13,646 bases of DNA from an uncultured Lachnospiraceae bacterium (GTDB taxonomy: Bacteria > Bacillota > Clostridia > Lachnospirales > Lachnospiraceae), in contig CAMWUP010000023.1 in assembly GCA_947177465.1 (NCBI GenBank), positions 1-13,646 of the forward strand, in the 5' to 3' direction. The translations under genes and the position numbers were made by a program. Shown here in pieces: positions 1-7,940 of the stretch. A model generated the notes under the pieces. The model did no database searches and was not told where the DNA came from. It saw only the letters and a program-made list of their open reading frames with translations. Each line of letters starts with the position of its first letter. Positions within the stretch are counted from its first letter, which is position 1.

Positions 1-2090
1 GTCTCTACGTGATGGGCGGAAAATACAGAAAAGATTTGGAAGCGGAAGCAGATGAATATAGTTTTTTGCTGGGCACAATAGAGGAAGAAAGAACGATTGG
101 AAAAATACCGGTTGTGGAAAATCCTGCCTATGACTCCATTTTGCTGCCCTATTATTTAAAATACAGCGAGGGCTATGAAATTGGAGATTTCATTTACCTG
201 AAGTTTTTTGAAAAGGAATACCGATTTTGCGTGGCCGGTTTTGTGAACGACCCTTTATTTGCTAATCCGCTCAATATCAGTGTCTATAGCTGCTATATTA
301 CGGATGCGTGTATGAAGGACATACTGGAGGAAGAGCCTGCGCTTGCCGGATACAGACAGCGGCAATATAAGGCGCGGCTTGTGGAGAGCAGTGATTCATG
401 GAAATTTGATGAAAAGGTATCCTTGATTCTGACAAAGGAAATTCCAGAGCTTGCAGACGGTATGAATCTGGGGATGTACTGGTCTGCCATGCGCCACGGC
501 GTATCCATTATGTCCAATATCGGCATGGGTATTATTCTGTTGTTTTCTGTACTTCTGCTGGTGGTGGCGGTGATTATTATAAGATTTTCCGTGCAAAACT
601 TTGTAGAGTTAAATCTGAAAAATATCGGAATACTGAAAGCGTCGGGCTACACCTCCCGGCAGCTTCGAATTGCATTGCTTTTAGAAATGGCGGCGCTTGC
701 TCTGTCCGGAAGTATTCTCGGTCTTTTGGCAGGGTGGCTTGGAGGCCGTTTTATCGGCAGTCTGGAGGGTATGATGCTGGGGCTTAGCTGGCGGTTTGTT
801 TTTGCGCCGCAGGCGGCAGGTATCTCACTGCTGGTGGTTTTGGGCGCCGTCTGTTTTACCGCATTTTTGTCAGGCAGGGTATACAGGAAAATCACGGTGC
901 TTGACGCGCTGCGCGGCGGCGTTCACACCCACAATTTTAAGAAAAATTATTTTCCGCTCCATGTCTGCAGGCTGCCGCAAAGCCTTGCCCTTGCGGGAAA
1001 GAATATATTAGGAGAAAAACGAAAAAATCTGTCGGTGCTCTGTATTGTCGCGCTGCAGGCACTTGTGACGATAATCGGATTTTCCCTATATCAGAATTTT
1101 GCGATGAGTCCGGAAAAGCTTGTGATACTGAGTGGCACGGAGGTGGGGGACGCCTATGTGACGGGGAAAAACCTGGACGAGGCCGGCAGCAGGCTGGAGG
1201 ACTGGAAGGAAGTAGAAAAGGTGCTTTATTACAACAATTGCTCCGTCCGTCTCTACAGCGGTGATGAGCAAATCACTCTGACCTGTGATATTCACAGGGA
1301 GCCGCAGGCGCTCAATAATGAGATGCTGATAGAAGGGCGGCTTCCTGTGTATGACAATGAAATTGTGCTGACGACGGTGGTGGCACAGCGGCTTTCCGTC
1401 GGCGTTGGAGACGTGGTTTATGCGGAGGGGGGCGGCGAGCGCAAGGATTACATGATTTCGGGCGTGGACCAGAAATTCAACAATGCCGGAATCAAGGCGA
1501 TGATGACGTGGGAAGGCGCAGAACGCCTGAGTGGAGAAATGGGGGCAGTAGTCTTGTATGTGTATCTGAAGGAAGGTGTATCCTATGCTGACATACAGGA
1601 AAAGATGGCAGTAGAATTTCCGGATTTGGATGTTTCCGAAGGCGCAAAGATGATAGAACAAGGTATGGCTACGATTCGTTTTGCCATGCAGCTTATCTGT
1701 CTTATCTTTGTTGCAATTACGGTTGTGGTGGTCGTTATGGTGGAGCTTCTTTTAGTGAAATCAAAAATCACAAAGGAGAGGAAGAATTATGGTATTCATA
1801 AGGCGCTTGGGTATACGACGGCACAGCTTATCGGGCATACGCTGCTTATCAATATGCCGGTGATACTTACAGGGGCTGTTTTGGGAATTGTGCTGGGAAG
1901 AGGCGTTATAAATCCGCTCGTGTCTACATTTCTCTCCGGCTTTGGCATCAAGAAATGTGAGATGGTAATTGCTCCGGTATGGTTTTTGGTTACGGTTGCC
2001 GGAATTGTAGCAGTCGCAGCAATCTCCTGCATTGTCAGCGCTGCAGGGATACGCAGGATAGAGCCGGTAAAAATGCTTTCGGAGGATTAA
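1..2090 (+). CDS. ABC transporter permease with two FtsX domains (5' partial)
   Basis: Membrane subunit of a MacB/LolCDE/BceB-like ABC transporter; the ATPase partner is not in the window. The frame is open to the left edge, and the GTG at 9 and ATG at 12 have no ribosome site, so the true start lies upstream and the first membrane helix is missing. Counting from the GTG at 9, residues 1-165 are an extracytoplasmic MacB-type domain. Hydrophobic helices follow at about 172-194, 221-250 and 267-290 (first FtsX domain, containing the typical KNIGILKASGYT coupling segment at 204-215). A helix at about 338-360 comes next, then a second extracytoplasmic domain at 361-555. The second FtsX domain runs from about 557 to 690, with the matching NYGIHKALGYTTAQL segment. 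It ends in EPVKMLSED, typical of FtsX permeases. Substrate is unknown. The family call is firm; the role (lipoprotein, peptide or drug handling) is open. Confidence 0.9.
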   Translation, partial: LYVMGGKYRKDLEAEADEYSFLLGTIEEERTIGKIPVVENPAYDSILLPYYLKYSEGYEIGDFIYLKFFEKEYRFCVAGFVNDPLFANPLNISVYSCYITDACMKDILEEEPALAGYRQRQYKARLVESSDSWKFDEKVSLILTKEIPELADGMNLGMYWSAMRHGVSIMSNIGMGIILLFSVLLLVVAVIIIRFSVQNFVELNLKNIGILKASGYTSRQLRIALLLEMAALALSGSILGLLAGWLGGRFIGSLEGMMLGLSWRFVFAPQAAGISLLVVLGAVCFTAFLSGRVYRKITVLDALRGGVHTHNFKKNYFPLHVCRLPQSLALAGKNILGEKRKNLSVLCIVALQALVTIIGFSLYQNFAMSPEKLVILSGTEVGDAYVTGKNLDEAGSRLEDWKEVEKVLYYNNCSVRLYSGDEQITLTCDIHREPQALNNEMLIEGRLPVYDNEIVLTTVVAQRLSVGVGDVVYAEGGGERKDYMISGVDQKFNNAGIKAMMTWEGAERLSGEMGAVVLYVYLKEGVSYADIQEKMAVEFPDLDVSEGAKMIEQGMATIRFAMQLICLIFVAITVVVVVMVELLLVKSKITKERKNYGIHKALGYTTAQLIGHTLLINMPVILTGAVLGIVLGRGVINPLVSTFLSGFGIKKCEMVIAPVWFLVTVAGIVAVAAISCIVSAAGIRRIEPVKMLSED

Positions 2091-2102
2091 AATTACTATT
2101 TG

Positions 2103-2131
2103 TTGCGGTCAGGCAAAAAATCGGGTATGAT
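2103..2131 (+). promoter_or_regulatory. Possible sigma-A promoter for the propeller/DUF3298 genes
   Basis: In the 79-bp gap after the permease there is TTGCGG (2103-2108), a 17-bp spacer and TATGAT (2126-2131, 5 of 6 matches to TATAAT). The -35 box matches only 3 of 6, so this is tentative. If used, it would give a leader of about 30 nt to the gene at 2170 and separate it from the permease transcript. Confidence 0.35.
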
Positions 2132-2169
2132 AATAAAAAAGAGGTAATACAAAAGAAGGATAACATATT

Positions 2170-4116
2170 ATGTGGGAAAAGACAGCGCTGTGGGCAACGA
2201 TATTTCTGATGGGAGCTGTTGCGGGAAGTATGGATTCTGTCATAAGGCAGGGGGAGTCCATGCGGGAAGCATGGGAGATGCAGGAAAGTGTTTTGTCGGA
2301 GAGCTGCCGCACTTGGTTAGTGCGCAGCTCTTTTTCCAGTGTGCCGTATTTTCGGGATGATACCGGAAAGCTCCTGCAGGAGGAAGACGGGTATCTTTAC
2401 AGTTATTGGGGCGGCGTGCTGGCGCGGTATGATGCGGATACACTGGAACGGGAGGTGCTGTATGAGGCGGCTTCTGAGCAGGATGGCAGGCTGTTCTGCA
2501 TGGACGGGGCATATATTTACTTTCTGGAGATACCGGATATCAGTCCTTATGGGAAAAAGAGCATCCTGTACCGTATAAAAAAGGATGGGACAGGGCTTGT
2601 GGTGCTGGACGAAAATGTGCCGGATATGGGGATGTATGATGGCGGGTCAAGCTATCGGCAATATACAGCGATGGACATAGAGAAAGATATCCTGTACCTG
2701 CTGCATGACGAGTGGGTAACCTGTTATCGAATCAAGCCGGAGGGCGGCGTGGAGCAGATAGATAGGGAGGAAACCCTGTATGGCATGGTGCCGGCAGGAT
2801 TTCGGACGCCTGATACAAGCGGTACCTACTTTTCTTACTGGAATCTGCCATCGATTCCTTACTGTGCGGGAAATTTTGGCTATTTCTTTGCCTGCAGCGA
2901 GGAGTATGGGTGGTTAATCCGTGTGGATGCGGGAAGCGGAATCGTAGAAAATATGACGGCGGGTCTGCCGGAAGACCTGCGCTTCTATGACAGGCTGCTG
3001 CTTACCCATGATTCTTTATTTTACAGTGTGGACCAAAAGATTTGGATGCGGCGCGGACTGGAAAGCGAAAGTGAGTGGAAGGTGTGGTATGAGTCTGAAG
3101 AGGAGCTTCGTTTTTGCGGTTATGACGAAAGCGGCATGTATTTTGAGGCGTGGGAGGAAGAGAACCAATCGGGTGTGTGGAGGCTTTATCGGATAAACCG
3201 GGAGGGAGAGCGTACCTGTCTGTTTTCCATGGAGGGAGAGCACTATTTTTCGGAATATCCCATGGGCTTTCCCATGAAGCGCTTTTTGGTGTTGGGAGAT
3301 TACTTGTACTATTTTGCTGTGACGGAGCAAGGCGAAAGCATCTATCGGCTGCTGCTTGCGGAGGCGGAACGGGGAGCGGACGTCCGACCGCAGCTTGTAT
3401 GTATATATGATGAGAATAAAACAAATGAACTTGGCTATATAGAGAGTGTAAAAACAGGACCGAAGGGCGATGTAAATGCCCTGCCCACACAGCATGACAA
3501 GCTGTACTTGTATGAGCAGGGTGAGGCAGACAGAAAAATCAATGCCTTTTTAAAGAAACTGTATCGGGAGCATGAAGCGGTTCTTGCAGAAGCAAATGAG
3601 GCATTTTGTAAGGATTTTGAGGCAGAGTGGGATGACTTATGGGAGATATGGGAAGGCTGGTTTTTGGAAAATAATCCGGATATAGAAGAGCAGGAGGAGA
3701 AGAGGGCGGTTGCAGAAGAAAGCACTTTCACCATAAGCGCGTCTATATCTTATGTAAGTGAAAGGTGCCTTGTGGTGGATATATCGCAATACTCTTACCG
3801 GTTTCCGGGGACGCACGGCATGTATTGGGATGACTATTACGTGTTTGACAGAAGAACGGGGGAGCGTCTTACGCTTTTGGACTTTGTTGATAATACGGAG
3901 GAAGAAGTCGAGGCGCTTGTTTCGGCATATCTGGCATTGTGCGAACTGCCGTCGGATGCAAAGGGGATTGCACAGGAGCCGGAGCGTTTTTTCCTGACGG
4001 CGGAGGGCGTCGGCATACATTTTGACGTTTACGAGCTTTCCAGTTATGCGAGCGGCGCGCAGGATATTATCATTCCCTATGAAGAGTTTCGGATAAAAGA
4101 GGGAATGACGCCATAA
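2170..4116 (+). CDS. Extracytoplasmic beta-propeller (DUF5050-like) protein with RsiV-like DUF3298 C-terminus
   Basis: Function unknown; probably an exported surface protein. The 648-residue protein starts at an ATG with AAGAAGGA 8-9 nt upstream. A short hydrophobic N-terminus (about residues 5-18) ends in AVA-G, which fits signal peptidase I, but there is no lipobox cysteine. Residues about 53-430 hold repeated strands that report a tyrosine-rich blade followed by RIKKDGTGL-type turns, the signature of DUF5050-like propellers. From about 443 (KLYLYEQGEADRKINAFL) a DUF4163-like region leads into a DUF3298 domain at about 545-640 (GTHGMYWDDYYVFDRRTGER, then a DVYELSSYASG...IIPYEEF ending). In RsiV this C-terminal domain is the extracellular lysozyme-binding part of an anti-sigma factor, but the cytoplasmic anti-sigma segment is absent here. 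It is a tandem paralogue of the next gene, with matching domain order throughout. Domain calls come from sequence resemblance; the role is inferred. Confidence 0.85.
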   Translation: MWEKTALWATIFLMGAVAGSMDSVIRQGESMREAWEMQESVLSESCRTWLVRSSFSSVPYFRDDTGKLLQEEDGYLYSYWGGVLARYDADTLEREVLYEAASEQDGRLFCMDGAYIYFLEIPDISPYGKKSILYRIKKDGTGLVVLDENVPDMGMYDGGSSYRQYTAMDIEKDILYLLHDEWVTCYRIKPEGGVEQIDREETLYGMVPAGFRTPDTSGTYFSYWNLPSIPYCAGNFGYFFACSEEYGWLIRVDAGSGIVENMTAGLPEDLRFYDRLLLTHDSLFYSVDQKIWMRRGLESESEWKVWYESEEELRFCGYDESGMYFEAWEEENQSGVWRLYRINREGERTCLFSMEGEHYFSEYPMGFPMKRFLVLGDYLYYFAVTEQGESIYRLLLAEAERGADVRPQLVCIYDENKTNELGYIESVKTGPKGDVNALPTQHDKLYLYEQGEADRKINAFLKKLYREHEAVLAEANEAFCKDFEAEWDDLWEIWEGWFLENNPDIEEQEEKRAVAEESTFTISASISYVSERCLVVDISQYSYRFPGTHGMYWDDYYVFDRRTGERLTLLDFVDNTEEEVEALVSAYLALCELPSDAKGIAQEPERFFLTAEGVGIHFDVYELSSYASGAQDIIIPYEEFRIKEGMTP

Positions 4117-4174
4117 AGAATAGGTTGCAAATATTTGTTTGCGCAATAAAGCAGCATAGAAATGAGGTACACAG

Positions 4175-6091
4175 ATGAGAAAGACAATGATTTGGCTTAC
4201 TGTCTGTCTGCTGGCGGCAGTCACAGCCTGCACAGAACCTTCCAAAGAAAGCAAGGCAGATACTTCAAGGACGGAAAATAGCGGTGCGGAGAAAACGGAT
4301 TTGGAAGAAAAGGAGTCCCCTTTTGGCAATGTGCCCTATTTTCAGGACAATACGGGAAGGCTTGTGCAGTCGGAGGACGGATATTTTTACGGCTACTGGG
4401 GCGGCGTGCTGGCGCGGTATGATGTGGACACGCTGGAAAGGCAAGTGCTGTATGAGGCGGGGAGTGAGCAGCGGGGCAACCTGTTTTGTCTTTATGGGGA
4501 TTATGTGTATTTTTTGGAGGTGCCTGATATCAGCCCTTTCGGGAAAAAGATACTGCTGTACAGGGTAAAAAAGGATGGAACGGACCTTACGCTGCTGGAT
4601 GAGAATGTGGACGATGCCGGAGAGCTTTATGATAGATATGAATACCAGAGCTATTTGGGCATGGACATTTATGAGGATATTTTGTACCTGGTGAGGGAAA
4701 AAATAGTAACCTGCTACCGACTGGATGTAACAGGCGGCGCGGAGCGGGCTGACATTGCCGATACGCTCTATGGAGTGCTGCCGGATGGCTATTATGCCGC
4801 GCGGTCGAACGATTATTATTATCCGAGTTGGTATACCATTCCCTACTGCGCGAGAAATTTCGGATTTATCATTGCCTGCAATGAGGAGGGCGGCTTGTGC
4901 CGCGTTGCAGCAGACAGCGGGGAATGGGAAGACATTGCATTGTCCGGGGACGATGCAACAGGAGTGAGCGCGCTGTACCTGACGCATGAAGCCATGTACT
5001 TAAACAGGGAGGGTACCCTGTGGCTGCGCCGCAGCATGGAAAAAGGGAGCGATTGGGAGCTGTGGTATGAGGCGCCGCAGAACCTTTATTTTTGCGGCTA
5101 TGACGAGGAGGGAATTTATTTTGTGGAACCCTCCTATGAAGCAGGAACGCAGGTGCGAAATGGAGCGGCGCTCTGTCATATAACGTGGGACGGCAGGCGG
5201 GAAGAGGTGCTTGCCTCTGTTTTTGGCAGCAAAGAAACGGCAGAGTGGCAGCCTCTGGGATTTTATTCTTATCGGGATTTTTGGGTGACAGGAGATTATT
5301 TCTACTATTTTGCAGCGGCGGACGGGGGTGATGGCGTCTACAGAACGCAGCTTTCACAGGCGGCGTCAGAGGAACCGCAGTTGATTGCCATTTACCGCAA
5401 GGACAAAATGGCGGGAACCGCTTATATAGAGCATACAGAAGTAAAACCGGAGGGCGATATGCTTGTCATGCCAACGCAGTTTGACAAACTGTATCTGTAT
5501 GAAAAAACGGAAGCAGACAAAAAAATCAATGCATTTCTAAAGGCCTTGTACGAGGAGTACGAAGCATATTGGGAGGAGGATAACGAGAGATTCTGCGAGG
5601 GAATCAGAGAGGACTGGGAATGGCTGAAGCAGTGGGTGCCGGAAGAGCTGGCTGATGCGGAAGAACTTGTGCAGATGCAGGATATTGCGGAGTGCAGCTA
5701 TGATAATATAGAAGTATTCATTTCCTATATTGATGAAAGATACCTTGTACTTTGCCTGTTAGAAGATTCTTACTGGTTTCCGGGGGCGCACGGCATGTAC
5801 TGGTACAAATGTTATGTGTTTGACAGGGCGACAGGAGAGCGGCTGGCGATTACCGATTTGGTGGATAATACGGAGGAGGAAATCATGGCAATTGCGGCGG
5901 AGTATGCAGAGATGATTGGAAGACCGTATTCGGAGGGACAGGAACAGACCGCGCTGGAGCAGGACCGTTTCTTTTTGACGGGAGACGGGATTGGCTTAAG
6001 CTATGACGTCTATGAACTGGCTTCCTATGCGGAGGGCGCGACGGATATTGTCATTCCCTTTGAGGCGTTTCGGATGAAGGAAGGGTTTTAA
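4175..6091 (+). CDS. Lipoprotein with DUF5050-like beta-propeller and DUF3298 domain
   Basis: A 638-residue paralogue of the preceding gene, 58 bp downstream and probably co-transcribed. The ATG has GAGGT 6 nt upstream. The N-terminus is a clear type II signal peptide: MRKT, a hydrophobic run, then lipobox VTAC with Cys at residue 19. A Ser/Glu/Lys-rich linker follows (about 20-48), as expected for a lipid-anchored surface protein. The propeller spans about 49-425 (for example YWGGVLARYDVDTLERQVLY, shared almost word for word with the first copy). The DUF4163-like part starts near 436 (KLYLYEKTEADKKINAFL) and the DUF3298 domain occupies about 538-635, with GAHGMYWYKCYVFDRATGER and a VYELASYAEG...VIPFEAF ending. 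It should sit on the outer face of the membrane. Ligand unknown; RsiV's DUF3298 binds lysozyme, so a host or cell-wall protein ligand is one possibility, not shown here. Confidence 0.87.
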   Translation: MRKTMIWLTVCLLAAVTACTEPSKESKADTSRTENSGAEKTDLEEKESPFGNVPYFQDNTGRLVQSEDGYFYGYWGGVLARYDVDTLERQVLYEAGSEQRGNLFCLYGDYVYFLEVPDISPFGKKILLYRVKKDGTDLTLLDENVDDAGELYDRYEYQSYLGMDIYEDILYLVREKIVTCYRLDVTGGAERADIADTLYGVLPDGYYAARSNDYYYPSWYTIPYCARNFGFIIACNEEGGLCRVAADSGEWEDIALSGDDATGVSALYLTHEAMYLNREGTLWLRRSMEKGSDWELWYEAPQNLYFCGYDEEGIYFVEPSYEAGTQVRNGAALCHITWDGRREEVLASVFGSKETAEWQPLGFYSYRDFWVTGDYFYYFAAADGGDGVYRTQLSQAASEEPQLIAIYRKDKMAGTAYIEHTEVKPEGDMLVMPTQFDKLYLYEKTEADKKINAFLKALYEEYEAYWEEDNERFCEGIREDWEWLKQWVPEELADAEELVQMQDIAECSYDNIEVFISYIDERYLVLCLLEDSYWFPGAHGMYWYKCYVFDRATGERLAITDLVDNTEEEIMAIAAEYAEMIGRPYSEGQEQTALEQDRFFLTGDGIGLSYDVYELASYAEGATDIVIPFEAFRMKEGF

Positions 6092-6128
6092 AGGCGTTTG
6101 GATTGACGAATGGAAGAGGATAGCGATT

Positions 6129-7376
6129 ATGGAACTGACGAAGGGACTGGAGGAGCTGCTTTGTGCAGACTGTGAAAAAATAGGGGACGAAAAAATTTGT
6201 GAAATTTACCGGAAATGCTTTCGCAGCACGTGGGAGACTACGCTCTCCATGGAGGAGGATGGAAGCGCGTTTGTAATTACCGGAGACATCGGGGCGATGT
6301 GGCTTCGGGACAGCTCCATGCAGGTGCTTCCGTATTTCAGGGCGATTTCCGACGAGGCAGTGGAACAGGCGCTCCGCGGGCTGATTGCAAAGCAGGCAAG
6401 ACTGATTCTGACGGACGCCTACGCCAATGCCTTTAACAAAAATGGCGATTATAGCTGCTACAGCCGTGACAAAACAGAGATGGGCGCTTATATCTGGGAG
6501 CGGAAATACGAGGTGGACTCGCTTGCTTTTCCTATTATGCTGCTTGCAAAATATGTTACGGCGACGGGCAGGCAGGATATTCTTACGGAGGAAGTGCTGG
6601 CGGCACTTGACAGGGTTTTGGAGGTCTGGGAGACGGAGCAGCGCCATGAAACCTCGCCCTATGTTTTTGAGCGCGACAGTGATTTGGAGACGGAAACTCT
6701 GCAGAATCAGGGAAGAGGAACTCCCACAGCCTATACGGGCATGACCTGGTCGGGGTTTCGTCCCAGCGACGACGCCTGCCGCTATCACTATCTGGTTCCT
6801 TCTAATATGCTGGCAGCCAGCGCGTTAAGGCAGTTGTGTACTTTGCCGGTGGGCGAAGAAATGATTTGCAGGGCAAAGAAGCTGGCAGAGGAGATTTCGA
6901 CAGGCATTTACCGGCATGGGATTGTCAGGCATCCGGTGCATGGTGAAATATTTGCCTATGAGACGGACGGGCTGGGGCATTACAACCTGATGGACGACGC
7001 CAATGTGCCGAGCCTGCTGGCAGCGCCGTGGTTTGGCTTTTGCAAAAAGGAGGATGTACTTTATCAGAATACAAGGCGCTTTGTGCTAAGTGAAAGCAAT
7101 CCCTGTTATTACAAAGGGAAAGCGGCGGAGGGAGTGGGCAGCCCGCATACGCCTGCCGGTTATGTATGGCATATCGCCATCGCCATACGGGGACTGACGG
7201 CAGAGAGCCGCGAAGAGCAAAGAGAGATGCTTGATATGCTGGCGCACACAACGGCAGGTACGGGCTATATGCATGAAGGTGTGGATGTCAATGCGCCAAA
7301 TAACTACACACGCCCTTGGTTTGCATGGGCAAATTCCATGTTCTGCCTGCTGGCGGAGGCATATTTTCATTTGTGA
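6129..7376 (+). CDS. Glycoside hydrolase family 125 (exo-alpha-1,6-mannosidase type; DUF1237)
   Basis: GH125 enzymes are metal-independent, inverting exo-alpha-1,6-mannosidases that trim mannose from N-glycan or mannan fragments. This 415-residue protein has the family's usual length. Seen motifs: TGDIGAMWLRDS at 51-62 (substrate site), GFRPSDD at 209-215 holding the likely catalytic acid Asp, HTPAGYVWH at 340-348, and YMHEGVDVN at 380-388 with Glu383 as the likely base, followed by PWFAWANSMF at 396-405. Catalytic roles are transferred from memory of characterised clostridial and streptococcal members, not derived here. No signal peptide is visible, so it is probably cytoplasmic and acts on imported oligosaccharides. 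The start is supported by AAGAGGA 8 nt upstream. It lies 37 bp after the DUF3298 lipoprotein gene and may share its transcript. There is no transporter for its substrate in the window. Confidence 0.93.
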   Translation: MELTKGLEELLCADCEKIGDEKICEIYRKCFRSTWETTLSMEEDGSAFVITGDIGAMWLRDSSMQVLPYFRAISDEAVEQALRGLIAKQARLILTDAYANAFNKNGDYSCYSRDKTEMGAYIWERKYEVDSLAFPIMLLAKYVTATGRQDILTEEVLAALDRVLEVWETEQRHETSPYVFERDSDLETETLQNQGRGTPTAYTGMTWSGFRPSDDACRYHYLVPSNMLAASALRQLCTLPVGEEMICRAKKLAEEISTGIYRHGIVRHPVHGEIFAYETDGLGHYNLMDDANVPSLLAAPWFGFCKKEDVLYQNTRRFVLSESNPCYYKGKAAEGVGSPHTPAGYVWHIAIAIRGLTAESREEQREMLDMLAHTTAGTGYMHEGVDVNAPNNYTRPWFAWANSMFCLLAEAYFHL

Positions 7377-7422
7377 CGGCAGTAAAGAAAAACCGGAGGA
7401 GTAGAAGGTTACATTTTACGGC

Positions 7423-7451
7423 TTGACAAAGCTGTCTAATGCTGTTAGACT
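7423..7451 (+). promoter_or_regulatory. Sigma-A promoter of the BlaI-BlaR1 cassette
   Basis: TTGACA (7423-7428, perfect -35), a 17-bp spacer and TAGACT (7446-7451, 4 of 6 to TATAAT). Transcription should begin near 7457-7460. The -10 box lies inside operator 1, and operator 2 covers the expected start site, so repressor binding would directly block polymerase. This fits autoregulation of the repressor and receptor genes. Confidence 0.8.
7434..7450 (+). promoter_or_regulatory. BlaI-type operator 1
   Basis: A 17-bp inverted repeat, GTCTAATGCTGTTAGAC, with perfect 6-bp arms, overlapping the spacer and -10 box. Its position next to a BlaI-family gene and its repetition 24 bp downstream support its role as the binding site. 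The half-site (GTCTA/TAGAC) resembles, but is not the same as, the TACA/TGTA core of the staphylococcal operators. Confidence 0.75.
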
Positions 7452-7457
7452 AAAATT

Positions 7458-7474
7458 GTCTAATGGAAGTAGAC
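7458..7474 (+). promoter_or_regulatory. BlaI-type operator 2
   Basis: GTCTAATGGAAGTAGAC, with 5-bp arms and the same 17-bp length as operator 1. It is set 24 bp downstream (centre to centre) at the likely transcription start. Two dimer sites spaced by a little over two helical turns is the usual arrangement for BlaI/MecI control. Confidence 0.7.
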
Positions 7475-7543
7475 AGCTTTTTGTTTGGTAAAGAATGGAG
7501 TCATGGAGCATACAGGAAAACAGGATTTGCGAGAGGAGGCTTT

Positions 7544-7903
7544 ATGGAGCAGTATAAGCTTGGAGAGATGGAGAGCAGGTTTGCGGAATTGATTTGGGAA
7601 AACGCCCCGATTGCATCGGGTGAGCTGGCGAAGCTGTGTGAGAAGGCTTTTGACTGGAAGCGGACAACGGCGTATACCATGTTAAAGAGGTTGTGCGAGA
7701 GAGGCTTGTTTGCCAATGAAAGCGGTATGGTTACCGTGCGGATGGCAAAGGAGGAATTTGAGGCAGCGCAGGGAGAACAGTTTATCAAAGAGACCTTCGG
7801 CGGTTCCCTGCCGCGCTTTCTGGCGGCGTTTTCCCGCAGGAACAAACTTGGTGAGAAGGAAATTGCAGAGCTGAAAAAGCTGATTGAGGAATATGAGGCA
7901 TAA
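7544..7903 (+). CDS. BlaI/MecI-family transcriptional repressor
   Basis: A 119-residue winged-helix repressor that binds as a dimer to the operators just upstream and is normally inactivated by proteolysis after the partner M56 receptor signals. The wHTH covers about residues 8-70, with the recognition helix at about WKRTTAYTMLKRL (38-50) and the wing near NESGMVTVRM. The C-terminal helices (about 72-119) form the dimer part. I chose the ATG at 7544 because GAGAGGAGG lies just upstream. The in-frame ATG at 7463 lies inside operator 2, within a few bases of the predicted transcript start, and would add 27 unrelated residues. Where staphylococcal BlaI/MecI are cut (Asn-Phe), this protein appears to have Ala95-Phe96, so the exact cleavage chemistry may differ. 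The stop is 37 bp before the first receptor gene; the two are surely one operon. Targets besides its own promoter are not visible here. Confidence 0.92.
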   Translation: MEQYKLGEMESRFAELIWENAPIASGELAKLCEKAFDWKRTTAYTMLKRLCERGLFANESGMVTVRMAKEEFEAAQGEQFIKETFGGSLPRFLAAFSRRNKLGEKEIAELKKLIEEYEA

Positions 7904-7940
7904 TGGATTACGCTGTTAAAAGCGGCAGACAGGAGCGAAA

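Noticed and set aside
9..14. GTG or ATG at 9-14 as the true start of the permease
   Set aside because: The frame is open to the window edge, there is no ribosome site, and the protein would lack its first membrane helix; it is a truncated gene.
3002..3490. Long minus-strand frames opposite the propeller genes (also 1086-1661, 3637-4329, 4265-4987, 6051-6788)
   Set aside because: They are antisense shadows of well-supported genes, low in recognisable motifs and without plausible ribosome sites.
4126..4145. Small inverted repeat (CAAATATTTG and GCAAA/TTTGC) between the two propeller genes as a terminator or operator
   Set aside because: The arms are short and AT-rich with no U-tract, and the genes look co-transcribed. 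Too weak to call.
7428..7480. The 11-bp arms followed by a short T run read as a terminator
   Set aside because: The loop would be about 31 nt, and the arms sit across a strong promoter upstream of the repressor gene. An operator array explains them better.
7463..7543. 27-residue N-terminal extension of the BlaI-family protein from the ATG at 7463
   Set aside because: That ATG lies within operator 2, a few bases from the predicted transcript start, with no ribosome site. The ATG at 7544 has GAGAGGAGG upstream and gives a normal-length BlaI.
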